DNA of 64,000 nt, taken from assembly GCA_903813345.2 (NCBI GenBank), contig CAIIXF020000011.1, positions 32,418,166 to 32,482,165 of the forward strand, in the 5' to 3' direction. The notes under the pieces were generated by a model. It made no database searches, had not been told where the DNA came from, and worked only from the letters and a program-made list of their open reading frames with translations. Within the stretch, counting starts at the first letter, position 1. Each line of letters begins with the position of its first letter. Origin of the DNA: Owenia fusiformis. Taxonomy: Eukaryota; Annelida; Polychaeta; Sabellida; Oweniidae. Shown here one piece after another: positions 36,401 through 48,400 of the stretch. A program made the translations under genes and the position numbers.

Positions 36401-39400
36401 CCAAATTAATTTATGTCTATTCAAAAGAAGACATTCAAATCTATATTATGTAAAAAAAATCAAATTTGTCCGAAGCAGGGATAGCGCTCAATTAGAGTGA
36501 TGAACTTCGTTCTCCAAACCGAGAATCATCCTTTTTACAGTCATTTAAGATGAAGCACCAATTTCGCATTTTTTCACATTTTATGCTATATTTATGTATA
36601 TTTGGCTTAATTCTTTGAGATGTACAAATTGAAACACTTGGATAAACTTTAACATCAACAACTTTTTAAGTAGTTTTCTACTTACTGTCATACATTACAT
36701 TACTGTCATGTGTATTTCAAATTTTTAATAACTGGTGGATAGCATTATGAAGACAGTGGTTCATGTCTTTGTGTAGATTCATATACGCTCTCCGGGCCAC
36801 TGGAATACATGGTGGGCATCTTTGGCTCTGTTTCTCCTGTTTTTCACCCGTCTTGCCACTTTACTTCCTGCAACGCGTCTATTGAAATCTTTACCAGAAG
36901 CTCTCTTTTTGTAGAATTCCTTAAATGCATGAGGGTTGTTTCTCATTTCAAACAGCGCGTCATTGAGAGCAAGTAAACATTCCTCAAAGGATCAGGGGCC
37001 TACAATTGAGTGGCCATATTCATCACAGGGGTTGCCAGGGGGATGTCACCGTGATACTTTTTGTTGGATGCTATTGTTGAAGAGCTCACAAGGATTAAGA
37101 AGATAGCCCTTTGGAGGTAACATCACTAGGTTTACACCATTTTCTTCTAATTTTACCCTGACTTCAGGATTGTAATGCTGTTTGCATGGATTCAGGGCCC
37201 TCCCTGAGCGTCCTAATCTATCCCAAACTAGGGTTGACCCCCTAGGTAAAAGCCGGTGAAGTCCTGGACCACCAAGATATGGATTCCTTTGAGGAATGTT
37301 TACTTGCTCTCAATGACGCGCTGTTTGAAATGAGAAACAACCCTCATGCCTTTAAGGAATTCTACAAAAAGAGAGCTACTGGTAAAGATTTCAATAGACG
37401 CGTTGCAGGAAGTAAAGTGGCAAGATGGGTGAAAAACAGGAGAAACAGAGCCAAAGATGCCTGCCATGTATTCCAGTGGCCCGGAAAGCGTATATGAATC
37501 TACACAAAGACATGAACCACTGTCTTCATAATGCTATCCACCAGTTATTAAAAATTTGAAATACATATGACAGTAATGTAATGTATGACAGTAAGTAGAA
37601 AACTACTGAAAAAAGTTGTTGATGTTAAAGTTTATCCAAGTGTTTCAATTTGTACATCTCAAAGAATTAAGCCAAATATACATAAATATAGCATAAAATG
37701 TGAAAAAATGCGAAATTGGTGCTTCATCTTAAATGACTGTAAAAATTTGAAAATTAAAATTCAAGCAAATCAAAAAAATCTGAGTGTTGGAAAGTGTTTA
37801 TAGTTTGTCCATGTGAAATTTCATCATGATTCAATAAGGGGAAAGTGTTCAAAACAAGTTTAAAAGTTTGTGACTAATTAGTGTGTGGGGTACTATGCAT
37901 CCAATTTTAATGCCTCTTATTTCAATATTTCTATTAAAGATATGGGCATTGGACATTGTTTCTTTGTGCGTTAGGATATTATGATATTGTTTGGGATATT
38001 GGCTCTTAGACGTTTCCTTTTTTATGTCAGGTTTCAAATGTTCTTTGGTATTTCCCCTTTTGGGTCTTGTACCTACATATTTTACTCGAAGCTTTGTCTT
38101 GAGATGAACATGATTTGCGACATACTTGTGTTTTATGGTTAACTTCATTGAAGCCCAGCAGATATTTAGATCCTGAAGGTATTGTCATATAAGCCCATTG
38201 CATTGATTTCTTCATAGGTACCCTTTCAGATCCTGGTAAGGTGTTGGTACAATATATTTTTTCATGTACGGGTTTCATAGACCAGTCATAGCTATTTGAA
38301 AATGAAATAAACTCAATGTGCATGCATGTTTCATGTGGATAAATCTTAACACAGCAAATTTTAACCTTTTCAGTAAAAATAGATTTTATACGAAATATCT
38401 TATCTCAAAAATTCATGTAGCCATATCTTTTTTAAAACATAAAAATGAAAGACTTAAGAGCTCTCAATTTGGCAATGTTGAAGTAAGTGCTTTCTAGTGA
38501 TACAGTGTTACTTACTACCATGCTAGGTTATTAAACTGCTCAGGGTCAGTGCATGTATAGCCTGCAGGAGACATACAGACACCCTTCTTTGTAGAGGGGA
38601 CTCCTGCAACATTCAATCAGAATTTTTGATTTGACAGTAGGGAAGTTGATGGATGAGCCTGTTTTACATTTAATAATGCAAAAATATCAAGAGATATTCC
38701 AATTATGCTCCTATCAGACACTGCCTCTTTAAGGAATGTAAAATTGTACTTGCTAATGTGCCTTTTTGGTTTTCTTATTAATGTTAGGGTTCTAATAAAG
38801 CATCTCTCCACAATGTTTACTACATGTATATTGCATATTCAGTGTAAATATCATTTTGTCAAGTCTCAATCCAATTAATATAATTTTTCTCTAACATCAT
38901 TGCATTTAAACTTGAAAACTAATTATTGGAAGTTGCAAGACCCTAGGGGGTATCCCAGGCTATATAAATTTAATTGAATATTTAAACTATATAAACTGAA
39001 TATATCCTTGAATATATGAAAACCATGGTCTGCACTTTATGTTCAAAGTATGAATTTTTCTTTGGCTCCTTCAGTAGATCTTTAAGTCCTTTAATAATTT
39101 TCTGTTTAAATACCAATAGAGACACACAAAGTCTTACCTGTTACCAATGCCCCTCCTATTGATAGCAAAAGTAAAGCGATCTTCATCTTGTCAGAGATGT
39201 TGAAGTAACACTTTTTACAAGTTTACTCATATTTATAAGATTAAAATACTACAGGTGTTTTTCATTAACTGCCAATGAACATTATATGTATTGTGTTATT
39301 GTAACCGGAGACTCAATTCCTAGAATTTTGACATGTTATTTATTTTAATATCATAGATAGTGAGTGACAAATTGTTGTTTTTTATTACATTATCGTACAA

Positions 39401-42400
39401 GTATTGATCAAAATGTAACATGTTTTTGAAACAAGTAATTCTTCAGTTCCATAATTAAACTATGATCTCCAATATTGGATGTAGAACCCTTAAATTCTTT
39501 GGTAGCCCCCTCACACAACCCACATATACCTCATTCACACACATTCATATTAGGGGAATATCATGTGACATGTAGTATCCATAATGTCATAATATCATTA
39601 CTACACTGATATATAGGACATTCTGTATTCTGAAATGTTGGTATATCAAATTGAGAACTCCCTCATTATATCCATGATACCATGTGATTGCACGTGATAT
39701 GATATGATGTGGTGGGGGGGGGGCATGGATACTGTTGATGCAAAGTGAGAAGTGGTTGTTAAAGTTGATGCATTAGACACCACCAAAGCCTATTAAAATG
39801 AAATCATCAGGGACAGAGCTTCATTGATGCCAATAGGCATCTTTGAAATATTTGATTAAGATCAGTTACTATACTACTGAAATAACCCAGATGCGAGTAG
39901 AAATAATCTTGATTTACGTCATTAAAAATTCAAAATTCAGTCAAAGTAATATCATATTTGAAATCTACATGTAAAATTACATTTAGAAATGTGGTTTTAA
40001 AAAGTGTTTATCAACTTTATTTGTAAAGCTAGGAAATGGGTCAAAAGTGAATTTCGCGAGACAAAAATGGTGGCCATTTTGAAATCAGGCAAGCTTTTGA
40101 ACCAGGAGTCATAGGGGAGTTTTCTGAATTGATGTTGAACAGAAATAACTTAAAACAGGAATCCTATCGACAGAGGTTTTAAAACGTGCCACTATTGTTG
40201 ACGGACGGACAGACGGACGGACGGACAGACGGACGGACAGACAAACGGACAAGTGAGTTATTGCAAAAGCTCACCATGTGAGCTAAAAATAAGACCTAAA
40301 GGCCCACTTTTTGGGGCCTTAAGGCCTTTTAAGGCCTTTTTTCTTGGCCCACTCAAGGGGCGGGGGGGGGGGGTTGCGCCAAACTGATTGTCATTTTTTA
40401 TGAAAAATCTATAAAAGTCAACTCTGCTTATATCATTTCTTATTTGCTTTATTTAAATCTAACATCATACAGGCTATTTGAAAGAATCGGGAAGTTTGTT
40501 GCTGCGTTTTGTTGGCTACTATGGCTCCCACTATGGCTGGTAGCTATCATAAATTTGACCCAGCGTAGTCAGTCCTGTTCCACCTGCTTCTAGCAGTGAA
40601 TTGATAGGATGAATATATAAATTGTAGTTTGTGTTGCGTGTACTGTACCATGCATATCTGTAACAGTCCAGACATTAGCAAGATCTAACAATGCCTAAGA
40701 AACTAATAACATGTCCTTACTTCCCGAAAAAGTATGACTTTTTTTGTTTTGTGCATCGATGATCATAAAAAATCCTAACTTAAACTAATAAACATGAAAA
40801 AGCCATCCATTGAAAATATGTAGTTTGGGTACACGACTAGTGTTTATTTCTATGTAATCCCTAAAAATGATGAGAATTTTATCGCTCTAGGCATTTATTG
40901 GCAGTTTTGAAAAATATATCTACATTATTATATTAGATGTACATGCATGATTCTGATGTTTTTTCTAATCTGCTGAAAATTAAATGTCGAAAATATTATC
41001 TTTATAATGTTATCCAATGGGAAATTACTTAACATTAGGAAAATTATAAAATTTGACCATTCGGCAAATTAACCACTCGGATTAAATACCACTTATATGC
41101 CCATGTATATTTTAAAACATATAAAAGGGGACTCTGTGATATCAGAATTTTACTTCACATACCTGAACACATATGGTGCCTCCTTCAAACGTGGCAAAAC
41201 TCCATTCATATAAGCAGCCACAGTTGTGTAATCGCTACTAGGACAGGCAAACTCTGTCAACCAAATTGGTTTTGAATACTTTTCATACAGCTCAGCCAAA
41301 TATGCCATGGTTTCATCTGGGTCGCAAGAAAAATGATGAGTTGCAATATGATCAATCCGACAATTGGAACAGATTTGGAAAAAAGCATCATACCATTCAA
41401 TTGCTGTTGTAGTGATACATTTAGTGGGTCCACCCCCACAATAAGCTGCACTGGGACTCACAAGCCCAATAACATTTGCATTACTTGCTGCTTCCTCTAG
41501 TGTAGGCCAATAATCAGCAGCTTGCTGGGGTGTCATATTAGCCTGGAAAATGAATCATTATGCATCCAATTTTAATGCCTCTTATTTCAATATTTTTACT
41601 TAAGATATGGGCATTGGACATTGTTTCTTTGTGCATTAGGATATTATGATATTGTTTGGGATATTGGCTCTTAGACGTTTCCTTTTTTATGTCAGGTTTC
41701 AAATGTTCTTTGGTCTCTCCCTTTTTGGGTCTTGGACATATTTTACTTGAAGCTTCGTCTTGAGATGAACATGATTTGCAACATACCTGTGTTTTATGGT
41801 TAACTTCATTGAAACCCAGCAGATATTTAGATCCTGAAGGTATTATCATATAAGCCCATTGCATTGATTTCTTCATAGGTACCCTTTCAGATCCTGGTAA
41901 GGTGTTGGTACAAGCTTTTTTCTCATGTACGGGTTTCATAGACCAGTCATAGCTATATATAATGTAAAATTTAAAAATGAAATAAACTCAAGGTGCGTGC
42001 ATGTATCATGTGAATAAATCTTAGCACAGCTAATTCTAACCTTTTCAGTAAAAATAATTTTTTTCCGAAATGTCTAATCTGAAAAATGCATGGAGCCATA
42101 TCTTTTGTAAAACATAAAAAATGGAAGACTTAAGTGCTCTCCATTTGGTAATGTTGAAGTAAGTGCTTTCTAGTAATACAGTGTTACTTACTACCATGCT
42201 AGGTTATTAAACTGCTCAGGGTCAGTGCATTTATAGCCTGCAGGAGACATGCAGACACCCTTCTTTGTAGAGGGGACTCCTGCAACATTCAATCAGAATT
42301 TTTGATTTGACAGTCGGGAAGTTGATGGATGAGCCTGTTTTACATTTAATAATTCAAATATATCAAGAGATATTCCAATTATTCTCCTATCAGACACTGC

Positions 42401-45400
42401 CTCTTTAAGGATGGTCTGCACTTTATGTTCAAAGTATGATTTTTTCTTTGGCTCCTTCAGTAGATCTTAAAGTCCTTTAATAATTTTCTGTTTAAATACC
42501 AATAGAGACACACAAAGTCTTACCTGTTACCAATGCCCCTCCTATTGATAGCAAAAGTAAAGCGATCTTCATCTTGTCAGAGATGTTGAAGTGAACACTT
42601 TTTACAAGTTTACTCATATTTATAAGATTAAAATACTACAGATGTTTTTTATGAAATGCCAATGAACATTATATGTATTTTATGTATGTATTGTGTTATT
42701 GTATCTGGGGACTCAATTCCTAGAATTTTGACATGTTATTTTAATATTATAGATAGTGAGTGACAAATTGTTATCATTACATTATTGTACAAGTATTGAT
42801 CAAAATGTAACATGTTTTTGAAACAAGTAATTCTTCAGTTTAATAACTAAACTATGATCACCAATATTGGGTGTAGAATCCTTAAATTCTTTGGTAGCCC
42901 CCTCACACAACTCACACATTTGTCTCATTCACATACATTCATATTAGGGAAATGTTTGTCACATGTAGTATCCATAATGTCATAATATCATTACTACACT
43001 GATATATAGGACATTCTGTATTCTGAAATGCTGGTATATCAAATTGAGAAATCCCTCATTATATCCATGACACCATGTGATTGCACATGATATGATGTGT
43101 TCAATAGACTTGTTCTGTCATTACCTATACCCCCAATGCGCACTCTGAAATCAGTATGACACATTAAGATGATACTGTACACTACCATTCAAGTATGGTG
43201 ACATACTGAATTCACGGTACTATACGGTACTGTTATAGTCAATGTAGTGTACTGTACAGTACCATACACAAAATGGTATCATAATGGTACTGTTCAAGAT
43301 TGACTGTGTATAACTTCTTAAACACTTAATCCTCTATACATTGTTGGTTGTTTTTGGTGATTTAATTTTATAAAATTAATGTCTTTCTATTGTTTGCAGG
43401 AACCTTTAAGCCAACACAGTTGATTGACATAATAGGACAAGTAGCAGATAATCACAACCCATTTCTGATGCACATTGAGGTGATTCACACAATGCCCGTA
43501 TACTTCATTGGAAGATGTGATCCCATCACACGTAAACGTCCTCCAAAGTTTAATCCAGGTTGGTATAACATATGGTTAAAAGTTCATTCTAGTCATGTTA
43601 ACTTCAAGAGAAAGCTATCAATAAGCCATATTAATTTTTATCTAAATATGATACTATCAAGTTTATTAAAAAGTATGAAGCTTTGAACCTATAGTACAAT
43701 GTATGTATCAGTTTGTGTGACGTGTAATTCAAAATACAAATTATCCTGTAAGTCTACAGATAATTTACCAAACTCAAGAAATAATATACTGTACCTTCTT
43801 TTAAAAAATACTATTACACGTTCAATCCTATGACTGCATCGAGATAACTGTGTCCCCTTTGTCTTGATCTTTCAAAAGACATTAAACTCTGCCCTTTAAA
43901 TGGGTGGACCTATTCAGTAAACCAGAATCTGTCCCAAATGACAGATAAGATGGAATCTGGTAAACCAGAATACCATAACTGTAATTTTGACTTTTTACAA
44001 CTACATGTATTGAATATTTGATTTATTTTTAAGGTATTACACCAGCTATAACGAATGAAGTTGGGCAGTTTGTGGATACTAAAGTGAAAGGTGTAGATAA
44101 GCATCCACGTAATGCAATCCTTAATGCACCTGGTACCAAGATTCACCAAACACTCACAATGAAGGACCTTGATAAAGATGATGATACAACTCTTGTAGCT
44201 TTCCCAAATGACAGACTTCAGAGTATTAGGCCCAGTGAGAGACACCAAGCTTACAAGTAAGTACAAAATATTTTTGTATTAAGCTTATTCTATCATACTG
44301 AAAAACATACTTGTGTAGTAGGTTATAGAAGCCAGTTAAACAACTGTAAACAACTGTCGGGATATATTATTCCTGTAGGAAGCTTAAAATGTAATATGAC
44401 TTGTAATAAATGTGGATAAATCATTCCGTTTTTTTAATTTGCAAAGATTATATCTGTTCATTTTGTTTTAATATACCAGGCTGAAAGGGAAGAGGTATAG
44501 ACACACTGTGCGCCAGTTGTTAACACTTATATGTCACCTTGTTTTACAATGATTAATTCAACTATCATCCATGTTTTAGCATTATATTATATCCAACTGA
44601 AATTAGCATTGTAAATGAACAATAGGAGAAATGAATCACTTTTGTACTATTTTCCTCACTCAATCAAATACAACTGTATCCTATTTAAAAATCTAGATGA
44701 AGTTAGGTTCTTGCAAAGTGTATTACCATGTGTACCTTATTCATGTTTCCAACCCATAGCTAGTACAAAACATCATGGTGGTGATAACTCATATTGTATA
44801 GAAACACTAGAAAATCAGATATATGTACTATTCACATTAACGAAGGGAAATGTGTTAAATCTGCATGAAAATCTAAGATAAAAATTCACCTCCTTCACTT
44901 ACACCTGCAGTTCCTTTATCCTAAACCCAACTATCTTAGTGACCTTTAAATATAAATTAATGATTTTTTCTCAAACAAATCACTTTAAGCCTTTTCAAAA
45001 TTGCCTTGTTTTTTCACATGTTGGTACTTTCAATCAAGAATTCAAGTCTTGACTGAGTGACTTAGTGACTTTGCTTACATGAATGTAATGTTTATTGCAG
45101 GACAATTTTCACTCATACAGAGCGTCATAACTATGTTGACCCTGACTATGCCTTCACTGATGCAGAGGAAAAAGCAAGACTTGAACACAAACAGAAATAT
45201 GTTGACTTCATTGATGATCTCAGACAGAAGAGAATGGAAAATGGAAGGGCAAAGTGAGTAAATGTTAAGCAAATAATTCAGTGTTGTGGTGGCCTTTAAA
45301 GTGAAATACTAGGAATGATTAAATGAAAAAAATTAATGTCTCTTACCATGAAGTATTGATTTCTTGATTTGACTGGATTAAGTTGACCAACTTGTCAAGG

Positions 45401-48400
45401 ATAACTTGAATTGAGTTGATTTGTTTTTGAGGTTACTGGTAATCGGTCAATATGAATGTATTCTAAAATTCAGGAATATATGATTCTTTAACTAAGCTTT
45501 GTTGGTGAATGATAAACGATTGTACATTTTTGTAGTGTGTTCATATTTTGTTTTTCAGGGAGTTCAAAGAATTCAACAATGAAAAAGACATTGGAATCAA
45601 AGTTGCATCAGGGATTAAACCTCGTAAACTTACACAAGAGGAAATAGTTCCTGACCCAAGACGTAAGATATTCTCAAATAATAAATCATGATTTTCACTT
45701 CTCTTTCTTGATGAAATTGAAGACAATCTTGATTTAGGAATCGCCAAAATGACAGTGAATACGCTAAATCTTATCTATCGATTGTCTTAGAATTTGATTT
45801 AAGTGCATTTTTTATTCTTTTTCTGTTGCATTTATCATTTATTCAGAATGTGCTTTAAAATCAAATTAAAATTGTAATTAATTAATGTATTTTGATTCCA
45901 GCTCCTACTCCACCTAATGCCCCATGGGCTGCTATGAGCAGTAAAGTATTACGAGAGAAAGAACTTTCATCAACCTCCAAGCCAGTAAGTCATTCAGCTT
46001 ATAACAATAAATTTAATACTATAAATAGCCATTCATCTAAAATATTTTGAATATACCATGTGTAAAGATCAAAAATTCACGTACACTTCATTTACTTTTG
46101 GTAGGCTTTTAGGTGAATTTTAAAAATGACCAAAGAAAATAGTGCAATTTTGGATGGTGGAAACTTACAAGCTTCCAGTTTTGCCACTAGAAAATACATA
46201 TGGATAGATTGATAACTGATAATTTATTTGATAGAGTTTTTGCATCATGTCTAGACTGTGTTTACAAACTCGCAACTCTCATGTGCGGAAATTGAAAATG
46301 ATATTTCAGATAACCAACGAGTTATCTACATAATTGTTTTCAATTTCAAAACAAGAGAAAAATATTGAAAAACAGTTGTAATTTAAGCTTTGCCTGATTG
46401 TCTCCCTTGTTAGAAATGTGTCCATCCTATGTATTAGCTTGTGTTTCTTAACTTGTTTATCTATTTGTAGGTTGTTGAAGGTCTCAATGCATTGCCAACT
46501 ACAGCCAGAGAGAAGAAAGATTGTTCAAAGATGCTTAGTCCTCAGGAGCTTCATCAGGTTATCATAGGTAGGACTTGTGTGGCATCATTGAGTGTTCTTT
46601 TTCTAGATAGATATATACGTAGATCTCGTATATATAGAGTTTTGATAGACGGTAGAAAATGCCATGGTGAATTATTATATCTACAATTATTATAACTCAC
46701 AAAACATCCTTGAAATCATAATGTTACTCAAGTCAACTTATTTGATGCTATTTCTTCTAATTTTTTCTGAAGTTTCAGATGTGCTTCTTAACAATCTAGG
46801 AAGAAAAACAACACAAGTATTTACATTATTTTGGGAAAATCTACTCTTTTCTATCCCCCCTTTTGAGCATTTCAAAACATCTTCATTTTCTCATTGTACT
46901 TTTCAGGTCCCCCTGTGATAGACTATGGTGAGGTATGTCTGCGCTCAGTCAGCACTCAAGAGCTGAATATTACGAACAACCTGAACCAGTATGTGCATGT
47001 TGTAGTTGACGTTGATTGTCGGGAATTACGCCAGACGAGCCCCCTATCCCAAGTGGTGCCTCCTAATTCTAAGGCAGCACTTCCATTGATATTTGAGTCA
47101 AACACCAAAGGCAGATTCCAAAGGTGAGTTTCATAACTGGATGAATTATTTTTCTTCCTTTATTATGTCACATAAGGGGCTAAATGGACTAAACAACTGT
47201 TTAGAACCCGCCCTCCTTTTAACTTGCATATAGATATCTTATTCTTAAATAAATTAAATTTGAGTTCAATTCTAGAAAAAAAGCTGCATGATGTTTAGTT
47301 TTTGCATTGATATTTCAAATTTTTCAAATTTAGGTCCGTGAACTATCAAATAAATGGCTTCTACAAACGTCACGTAACAGTCCTAGCTGAGGTTGTCCCC
47401 GTTGACCTAGTCATGTCCACAGAGGAATTGACTCTATTGCCCTGCCCTGGGCTTCCTGTGGATGCTGGGTACAGAGGGGTAGTCACTCTCTCAAATAAGC
47501 TCAACTATGCAGCCATGTTTACATGGCAACCAATCCTTGGCAACAGGGGCACAGCATTCTCAATAAGACCAGCTACAGGTATGAACTTTCATATTCTTTT
47601 ATTTGATTTTTCCAATTTCTCAAGAACTGAAATATTTATATTTATGAATATATATTTTTAGTTGATGCTCTCTTTGCATAAATGCAAGAGCACTGCACCC
47701 ACTTAAGATTTTGAAAATAGGCTGCACTGACCTTCAAATAATTTTCACCCACTTGAGACTGGGAAAAACATAAAAAATAAGCATTTTTAACCAACTTCCA
47801 AATAAAAACTTTGTGAAAGTGGAGGAAATGATTTTAGGGAGAAGATCGCAATGTCTCATAGTAATGTGTTATTGCATATTTCACATATTTTGCTTGTACA
47901 TTGCTGATATATGTATGTCCCCTTCTATGGAATAGGTATTTACACTTTCAATTCTCTTCTAAAGTAACAACATTTTCTATTTATAGTTCTATCTTTCTAA
48001 AATAGCTGTCACATTAGCGATATGGGCTTACCATTCACCACCATGTGGCTAATTTTGGGCATTGATTTTTAATATTTTGCCCACCATGTATCCATGCCGT
48101 GTTCCACAGTCTGACCCAAAGTATTCATACAGTGGGGAATGGTGAGCCCACACCATCTAAGTGCGTGACAGCTCCATAACGGAGTAGCTGTTCATATATA
48201 TTGTAACTTTCAGGTATGGTCGATGCATTCAAGGATCTGGACTGTGAGGTAGTGTTCCATCCATCTTACATGGCCCCAGAGGAGGGACTCTTTGCTTTAC
48301 AAATACATGATGGTGGAACTCAGAAACTCAAGTGCTTTGCTAATGTAAGATTGTGTCTCTCATATGTCTGAAAATGATTAGTATGGTTTAAGGTATCCTT

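Larger units (their letters stand above)
29558..36531. mobile_element. 6974-bp inner element with ~310-bp terminal inverted repeats
   Basis: GGATGATTCTCGGTTTGGAG at the left end is inverted at the right end (CTCCAAACCGAGAATCATCC); similarity continues inward to about 29865 and 36225. Removing it restores the host arm exactly as it appears uninterrupted in the opposite arm (37740-37760), with no target-site duplication visible. No frame above ~75 codons occurs in it and no transposase is recognised, so it is non-autonomous or a composite. Several smaller palindromic elements lie inside it. Confidence 0.7.
29410..37893 (-). mobile_element. IS630/Tc1/mariner-like foldback transposon with GTACCCC ends, interrupted by another element
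   Basis: The ends GTACCCCACACACTAATTAG and its inverse are flanked by TA (29408-29409, 37894-37895). GH128 copy B has the empty site 'cattatgcatcc' at the equivalent position, which fixes both boundaries and the TA duplication. After removing the 6974-bp inner element (29558-36531) the host element is 1510 bp: a left arm (29410-29557 plus 36532-~36987), a ~295-bp centre, and a right arm (~37280-37893). Each arm is about 605 bp. The centre encodes, on the minus strand, a DDE-type core with WDRLGRSGRALNP, LPPKG and LNPCEL; it then runs through two TGA stops into the C-terminal piece in the left arm. It is not autonomous now. Confidence 0.8.

Noticed and set aside
29558-36531. Maverick/Polinton or virus-derived element
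   Set aside because: Although long with long inverted ends, it lacks any polymerase, integrase or capsid frame and has no 6-bp target duplication.
44615-44881. 88-codon plus-strand frame between CFAP47 exons 9 and 10
   Set aside because: It lies wholly in an intron, has no splice support and no domain; the CFAP47 frame continues correctly without it.
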